A DNA stretch of 12,214 nt from Chlamydomonas sphaeroides (lineage: Eukaryota; Chlorophyta; Chlorophyceae; Chlamydomonadales; Chlamydomonadaceae). The notes beneath the pieces are model-generated. The model saw nothing but the letters and a program-made list of their open reading frames with translations, made no database searches and had not been told where the DNA came from. Every line of letters begins with the position of its first letter. Position 1 is the first letter of the stretch. Below, piece by piece: positions 9,201-12,214 of this stretch. Where the stretch lies: positions 19,671 through 31,884 of the forward strand of contig BDDC01001176.1 of assembly GCA_001662425.1 (NCBI GenBank), read 5' to 3'. Both the position numbers and the translations under genes were made by a program.

Positions 9201-10579
9201 GCCGCACCGTGACGTCCGCTGCAAGCTGGGGGACCCTCCGATCGGCGTCCCCGCACCTCTAGCCCGGTTGCTGCTGCTTGTCCAGGACACCAGCGCCCAT
9301 CCACAGCTGCCCTTCCCGCCGTTCCCTCCACGATCCATCCGCACCCACGCCATTGTGCCATAGCCACCTTACCACTTTCGCCTTGCCCTAGCTGCCCCTC
9401 GCCCCGTGCGCTATCCCCTTGCTGTGCCCCTGCCGCCCCCAGCGCCGTGACGCACCATGACGTCCTCCGCCGCCGCCTCTGGGATGCCGCTCAGCTGTGA
9501 CAGGCAGGCGCCAAAGCAGGCGCCCACGCCCGCAGCCAGGTCCTCGGGCCGCAGCAGGGCCACGTAGGCGTTCTGGCGGGGAGGCAGACGTGGAGGCAGG
9601 GAGGCAGGAGGAGTGGAAAGGGGCGACGGGGAGGCGGTGGTGATGTGGTGGCGTCGCGATACGAGGGCGGGGGAGGGCGGGGGAGAGCCGGCGGCAGTGC
9701 TGCGGTGAACAAGCGCACGAGCTGCGCAGCGCTGCGAGCGCTGCAGAAGCTGGCCGAAGAGGGTCGTGGCTGGGCAGGTTGGCGCCTGCTTGGCCCCAGC
9801 AGCAGGCCCCAGGCAGCAACGTCTGACCGTGTGCTGGTGTGGCCGTGGGGGTCCCTGGCCCGTCGCGCACCTGCTGCTCCCGCAGATAGGCCGCAAAGGA
9901 GCCGTACAGGTCGAGCCTGTCGGCTGGGCTGGCGCCGTTAGTCGACAGAAGCAGCGTGGGGATGGCGGCCCGAGGCGCGGCCACCGCGGAAGGGGCGGCG
10001 CCGGCCGAGGCGTTGCAGCCGGGCTGGCCGGGCGCTGGCGGCAGCAAGCGGTGCGGCGCGTGGGGCAGCAGGTGCGTGACCCACAGCCGCTGGAAGTCGT
10101 CGTGGTCACGATCGCGGCCGAAGGCCTGGAAGGGTGGGTACATGTGGAGTTAGGGTGCCAAGTAGCGGTGCGGTGAGGCGCGGGGAGTCTAAGGTCCTAG
10201 GTTGGGCTGGGCGAGAGGTAGTCGCACCTCGAAGGCGGCCTCCAGCTGCGGGGCCGCGTCGCGCAGCGCCAGGAGGCGTCGCTTCCGCGAGGCCGCGTCA
10301 TCGCCTTTGCACAACTGGGGGAAGGTCCGGAGGTCGTCGTCTGTCCGGCGAGGAAGGGATGGGGACTCAACAGCTGGATGCGATGCGGGACGGCACGAAA
10401 CGCGTCACGACATTGCGCCTCGTACCGTGCACGTCCAGTTTAAGCTCTACAGCAGCGAGCCGGCCGTGCGCCTCAGCGATGCGCTGCGTGGGCTTCGGCG
10501 CCAATTCGCACAGCACCTCGCAGACAACGCCCTGCTTGCCGCAATGCTCATCGCCGGTATTCGTGAACCAAGAAGACAT
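3093..10579 (-). CDS. ORC3: Origin recognition complex subunit 3 (18 proposed exons, 1138 aa)
   Basis: ORC3 is part of the six-subunit nuclear complex that binds replication origins and helps load MCM helicases. Exons in coding order: 10579-10426, 10340-10228, 10125-9871, 9572-9456, 8931-8634, 8400-8206, 8027-7908, 7505-7393, 7170-6612, 6244-5937, 5644-5540, 5392-5208, 4970-4810, 4584-4390, 4253-4130, 3898-3781, 3538-3416, 3266-3093. All introns are GT..AG and phases agree throughout (3417 nt). ORC3 hallmarks: AIPTLLLSTNG (143-153) and AYVALLRPED (176-185) match the N-terminal AAA+-like core. HLVVLVEG (340-347) is Walker B-like, and RLPVALVLGV follows (about 370-379). LAGLQAALREAHEQHF (451-466) matches the 'KGLQ..LLEHF' block. 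APSLALHTAL (979-988) and AYQLLVGC..IDLRDWL (1012-1029) match the 'APRIALHTAL' and 'AYKLHLEC..INLVDW' blocks. The C-terminal winged helix is RFEQATRELEAVGLCRFAKR (1102-1121). No Walker A motif is visible, as usual for ORC3. Human ORC3 is 711 residues; the excess is low-complexity insert. The first exon is the least certain. Confidence 0.9.
3419..3478 (-). other. ORC3: Candidate nuclear localisation signal in ORC3
   Basis: Residues 1061-1080 (GRSRHSKRRAAPRKRKGPPK) contain two basic clusters, KRR and RKRK, five residues apart, directly after the acidic run 1044-1057. Such a basic patch fits a nuclear localisation signal or a DNA/ORC contact loop between the last helical repeat and the winged helix. 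It is an insert relative to animal ORC3. Function is inferred from composition only. Confidence 0.5.
5276..5287 (-). other. ORC3: CDK consensus site S815-P-V-R in ORC3
   Basis: The sequence TSPVRKR contains S-P-x-R, the full CDK phosphorylation consensus, in a charged low-complexity linker after the Arg-rich helix (ELRRSHAHELQEAEERRRR, residues 780-798). It is one of six full CDK consensus sites noted in this protein. Phosphorylation is not shown by sequence. Confidence 0.4.
6372..6422 (+). repeat. 12-bp tandem repeat (GCGCACTGGTCG)x4
   Basis: Four consecutive 12-base units start at 6372, 6384, 6396 and 6408. The third reads GCACACTGGTCG. The next unit begins with GCG and then diverges. Confidence 0.95.
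6471..6535 (+). repeat. 10-bp tandem repeat (GGTGCGCTCG)x6
   Basis: Six perfect 10-base units run from 6471 to 6530, followed by the partial unit GGTGC. A degenerate unit (TGCGAGCTCG, 6461-6470) precedes them. Perfect identity points to recent expansion or slippage. Confidence 0.95.
6862..7005 (-). other. ORC3: Acidic/serine-rich low-complexity insert in ORC3
   Basis: Residues about 511-558 contain SSSDDEDGG, a six-serine run, VSVHSEQQQEGEE and a five-glycine run. The insert sits between the conserved LREAHEQHF block (458-466) and the helical SSWRLGVQWL block (625-634). It accounts for much of the extra length over animal ORC3. Several S/D and S/E contexts resemble casein kinase II sites. 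It is probably a disordered loop. Confidence 0.75.
7646..7657 (+). repeat. G12 homopolymer in an ORC3 intron
   Basis: Twelve consecutive G residues lie inside the 402-base intron 7506-7907. The length of such a run is prone to sequencing and slippage error. As it is intronic it does not affect the reading frame. Confidence 0.9.
8038..8051 (+). repeat. (CA)7 microsatellite in an ORC3 intron
   Basis: Seven CA units lie ten bases from the exon start at 8027. On the - strand the run reads TGTGTG and forms part of the pyrimidine/TG-rich tract before the CAACAG acceptor. Confidence 0.9.
8285..8317 (-). other. ORC3: ORC3 Walker B-like strand of the AAA+-like core
   Basis: Residues 341-351 (LVVLVEGAGRV) form a hydrophobic strand followed by an acidic residue (E346). 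They are followed by an Ala/Leu-rich helix and RLPVALVLG, the order seen in ORC3 (VVVIL.D.E.F then LP.ILVFG). ORC3 is not regarded as a catalytic ATPase, so this is a structural landmark. Confidence 0.75.
8740..8835 (-). other. ORC3: Cluster of five CDK consensus sites in an ORC3 insert
   Basis: Residues 246-277 contain TPAK (246), TPAK (254), TPSK (258), TPAK (268) and TPGR (274). Each fits the full CDK consensus S/T-P-x-K/R. The stretch is rich in Gly, Lys and Pro, probably disordered, and sits just after the conserved LVAWYEAETG block (215-224). Similar TPAK-type repeats also occur in basic chromatin proteins, so a DNA-binding tail is an alternative reading. Confidence 0.6.
10426..10579 (-). 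other. ORC3: Proposed first coding exon of ORC3
   Basis: ATG at 10577-10579 has an in-frame TGA 12 bases upstream (10589-10591), and 51 codons run to a GTACGA donor at 10425. The next exon begins at 10340 after the pyrimidine-rich acceptor TTCCTCGCCGGACAG. The junction is phase 1 in both exons (G|AC), which restores the ORC3 frame across an 85-base intron. GC at third positions is lower than in later exons. The 51 residues (starting MSSWFTNTGDEHCGKQ) show no clear match to animal ORC3 N-termini, so the start remains an inference. Confidence 0.6.
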
Positions 10580-10760
10580 TCTGGTGGTTCAATTAGCAGA
10601 AGTGCGCGCTATGCAAGTGGCAAAACGCAAAGTCGCGTATGCCTGTCACCGTTCATCTTCATTGGGGCGAATGCATAAACATATCCTATGAAGTTCACCA
10701 TGCATAAGTCGTGTCCGGTGCCACGAGTAAGCGCCAATTTCGCGCCAAGTTCTTGGATCC
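10580..10760 (-). promoter_or_regulatory. Likely ORC3 promoter / 5' UTR
   Basis: This lies immediately upstream of the proposed ORC3 ATG and has distinctly lower GC than the gene. On the - strand it holds a CCAAT box (10661-10665, about 85 bases before the ATG) and a pair of E2F-like half-sites at 10731-10748. No clear TATA box or transcription start can be fixed. Confidence 0.45.
10731..10748 (-). promoter_or_regulatory. Paired E2F-like sites upstream of ORC3
   Basis: Read on the - strand, the sequence is TTGGCGCGAAATTGGCGC. The first half contains GGCGCGAAA, whose complement TTTCGCGCC fits the E2F consensus TTTSSCGC. A second TTGGCGC follows 11 bases on. It lies about 150-170 bases before the ATG, a usual distance for E2F control of replication genes. 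ORC and MCM genes are classic E2F/DP/RB targets, and green algae have this pathway. Confidence 0.45.
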
Positions 10761-11162
10761 AAAGTACGGCCATACAGGGGAAAGAGAAGGAGCGGGAGAA
10801 AGAAGCGGAGCGGTTTGCCCGGGAGCATAGAACGCGGGAGACGAACAAGGAGGTTGCGCAGGAGAATAAAGCGCGGGAGGAGAAGGCCACCCCAAGAGTT
10901 CAAGCGTAGCAGGGAGCGTAGCACAGGGGCGTACACTCACTCGTCCAAGGCAGTGAGGTGCGGGCGCCTGGCGCCTTTACGCGGCCACAATGGGTGGAAG
11001 GCCGTGTGCAGGTCTGTTGCTGCCACTGCCAGCCAACGGCCATGCATCCGCCCGCAAGAACCCTCAAGAACCAGGAGACCTCTGCCCAAAACACGCCGCA
11101 TTCGACGATGCGCACGAGCAATGCCGCAAGGAGTCCAGCCAGGTAATCATCGAGTAAGCCAG

Positions 11163-11167
11163 TTACA
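11163..11167 (-). promoter_or_regulatory. Possible TGTAA poly(A) signal for the right-edge gene
   Basis: TTACA on the + strand reads TGTAA on the - strand. It lies about 970 bases past the stop of the right-edge reading frame. It is the nearest such signal I found, but the distance is long and the link is inferred. Confidence 0.25.
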
Positions 11168-11536
11168 TTGCAGCGAAAGGCCACCGCCCACGCCCACATC
11201 AAAGTCCGTGCCATGTGCAGCGCTGCAGAGAGGGGGCCTTCGTTCCACACCGCGTCACGGCATGAAACATCCAACCACGCGATCACATACACCCCTCAGC
11301 ATGCGTCCTGTGCCGTGCCGTGCCATGCCGCTCTATACTTCAGGTGTGGGCACTGCACGGGCACTGCTACCCCAAGGCGCGAGCCAGACGGCTGCAAGAC
11401 AAAACGCAACCACCCGTCTTCCAGCAAGCCTTGCCTCACAAAGTGCCCGCTGACACACGTCCGTCCACACCTACCTGGGGGAAACCCCTGCGTCAAACCT
11501 ATCACACGCATCACGTACGCCACTACTCCCTAAGTT

Positions 11537-11670
11537 GCTAGAGGTCGATAGGTCTATTAGGCCGGCTAGGACTAGGAGGATCAATCAAGCGCTAGGGAGG
11601 ATGAATACCCAGGCTGACTAGCCAATGGGTCATACGAAAATCGATTAGCTAGGGTGGATGAACGCACTAG
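11537..11670. repeat. CTAG-rich tract with degenerate CTAGGGNGGATGAA copies
   Basis: About seven CTAG tetranucleotides occur in roughly 135 bases. Three related copies are visible: CTAGGAGGATCAAT (11572-11585), CTAGGGAGGATGAAT (11592-11606) and CTAGGGTGGATGAAC (11649-11663). Spacing is irregular (20 and 57 bases), so this is not a simple tandem array. It may be a decayed repeat. Confidence 0.6.
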
Positions 11671-12132
11671 GCACCAGCCTTACGTTAATTGCGCTACGGG
11701 TAGCGGTGCAATCGTTGCCGCGGCTCCCAGTACGTCATCCCACACGCAGTCATCATAGTCACCTAATGCGCCCGGCGGCGACGCTTATTGAGGGTTAGCT
11801 CAGGCCACACTCGCTCAAGGGCCTGGCGCGCGCTAGCGCATCGTGGGGTGAGAGTCGCATGCGCGGGCGGGCGGCAAGTAAGTCAGCATATGCATACACA
11901 TCCAGCCATCACACACACGGGCATAGCCACTAGCCGCTGAGTACATGCAGATGGTTCGACACAAAGTCGGGCATCAGGGGTCCGAATGCGCGTAACGTCG
12001 GGGATAAATCAAGTCCATGCGGGTAGGATGGACCACACAGCGCACACCACGAATTGTACAGCAAACAAAGCAAGCGAGAGTTCCACGACACGCCTACACA
12101 ATCACAATGCACAGCCGCTGTGCGGCTTGCGG

Positions 12133-12214
12133 TCACTCCGCATGCGCCACCTCTGGGGCCGCGTACGTGTGTCGCCGCTGCTCCATGGCTTTCCGCTTGT
12201 TGGCGCGCACGACG
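12133..12214 (-). CDS. C-terminal 26 codons of an unrecognised protein (truncated by window edge)
   Basis: The - strand reads open from the window edge to TGA (12133-12135). The end begins VVRANKRKAMEQRRHTYAAP and finishes EVAHAE. Twenty-two of 26 codons end in G or C, as in the two neighbouring genes, and the composition is basic and helical. The gene would run in the same direction as ORC3, with its body to the right. I cannot assign a family from so short a piece; it could also be a chance open frame. Confidence 0.4.
   Translation of the reverse strand, partial: VVRANKRKAMEQRRHTYAAPEVAHAE

Larger units (their letters stand above)
10749..12132. other. Non-coding intergenic stretch between ORC3 and the right-edge gene
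   Basis: I see no convincing gene here. Open frames on both strands are short and lack codon bias, splice partners or family motifs. The 10790-10890 part is purine-rich. Positions 11537-11670 are CTAG-rich. A TTACA at 11163-11167 (TGTAA on the - strand) could be the poly(A) signal of the right-edge gene, implying a 3' UTR of about 970 bases. Overall GC is lower than in the two gene bodies. Confidence 0.5.

Noticed and set aside
10202..10678. + strand open frame of 158 codons
   Set aside because: It is antisense to two ORC3 exons whose phases and family fit are better. Its own product resembles nothing I know.
10688..10909. + strand open frame of 73 codons with a charged tail
   Set aside because: It overlaps the likely ORC3 promoter and the E2F-like element. 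It has weak codon bias, no recognisable domain and no clear splice partners. Kept only as an observation.
10900..11292. - strand open frame of 130 codons with hydrophobic runs
   Set aside because: The hydrophobic stretches do not form a convincing membrane protein. There is no codon bias, no homology and no splice context. It would also have to sit within the ORC3 upstream region.
11168..11541. Overlapping + strand frames near a CATG/GTGCC-rich segment
   Set aside because: The residue patterns are without motifs. Low-complexity GTGCC repeats around 11307-11325 explain part of the openness.

Overview
The window looks like nuclear DNA of a green alga, most likely chlorophycean and Chlamydomonas/Volvox-like. 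It is very GC-rich. Genes are split into many short exons by short introns with GT..AG ends. Codons favour G or C in third position, the proteins carry Ala/Gly/Ser-rich inserts, and a volvocine-style TGTAA poly(A) signal follows one gene. The species cannot be told from the sequence.

Layout: (1) Positions 1-2254, + strand: the 3' part (nine exons, 391 residues) of an atypical Hsp70 of the HSPA12 family. Its 5' end lies left of the window. (2) Positions 2255-3092: convergent 3' regions, with a TGTAA signal at 2663-2667 for the HSPA12 gene. (3) Positions 3093-10579, - strand: a complete gene of 18 proposed exons for origin recognition complex subunit 3 (ORC3). The exons join into an 1138-residue frame with compatible phase at every junction. 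(4) Positions 10580-12132: lower-GC, apparently non-coding DNA. It holds the likely ORC3 promoter, with two E2F-like half-sites at 10731-10748 and a CCAAT box at 10661-10665, and further right a CTAG-rich tract. (5) Positions 12133-12214, - strand: what looks like the last 26 codons of another, unrecognised gene.

The two main genes are convergent neighbours with no evident functional link: a chaperone-like ATPase and a DNA replication initiation subunit. The best leads are regulatory and concern ORC3. They are a tight cluster of full CDK consensus sites (S/T-P-x-K/R) in an insert of the AAA+-like region, one more such site downstream, a possible cyclin-docking RxL motif near the N-terminus, and the E2F-like promoter element. 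I found no CRISPR array, tRNA, rRNA, intact transposon or wholly new system. All gene models come from reading splice signals, reading frame and remembered family resemblance; no alignment or transcript data were available.
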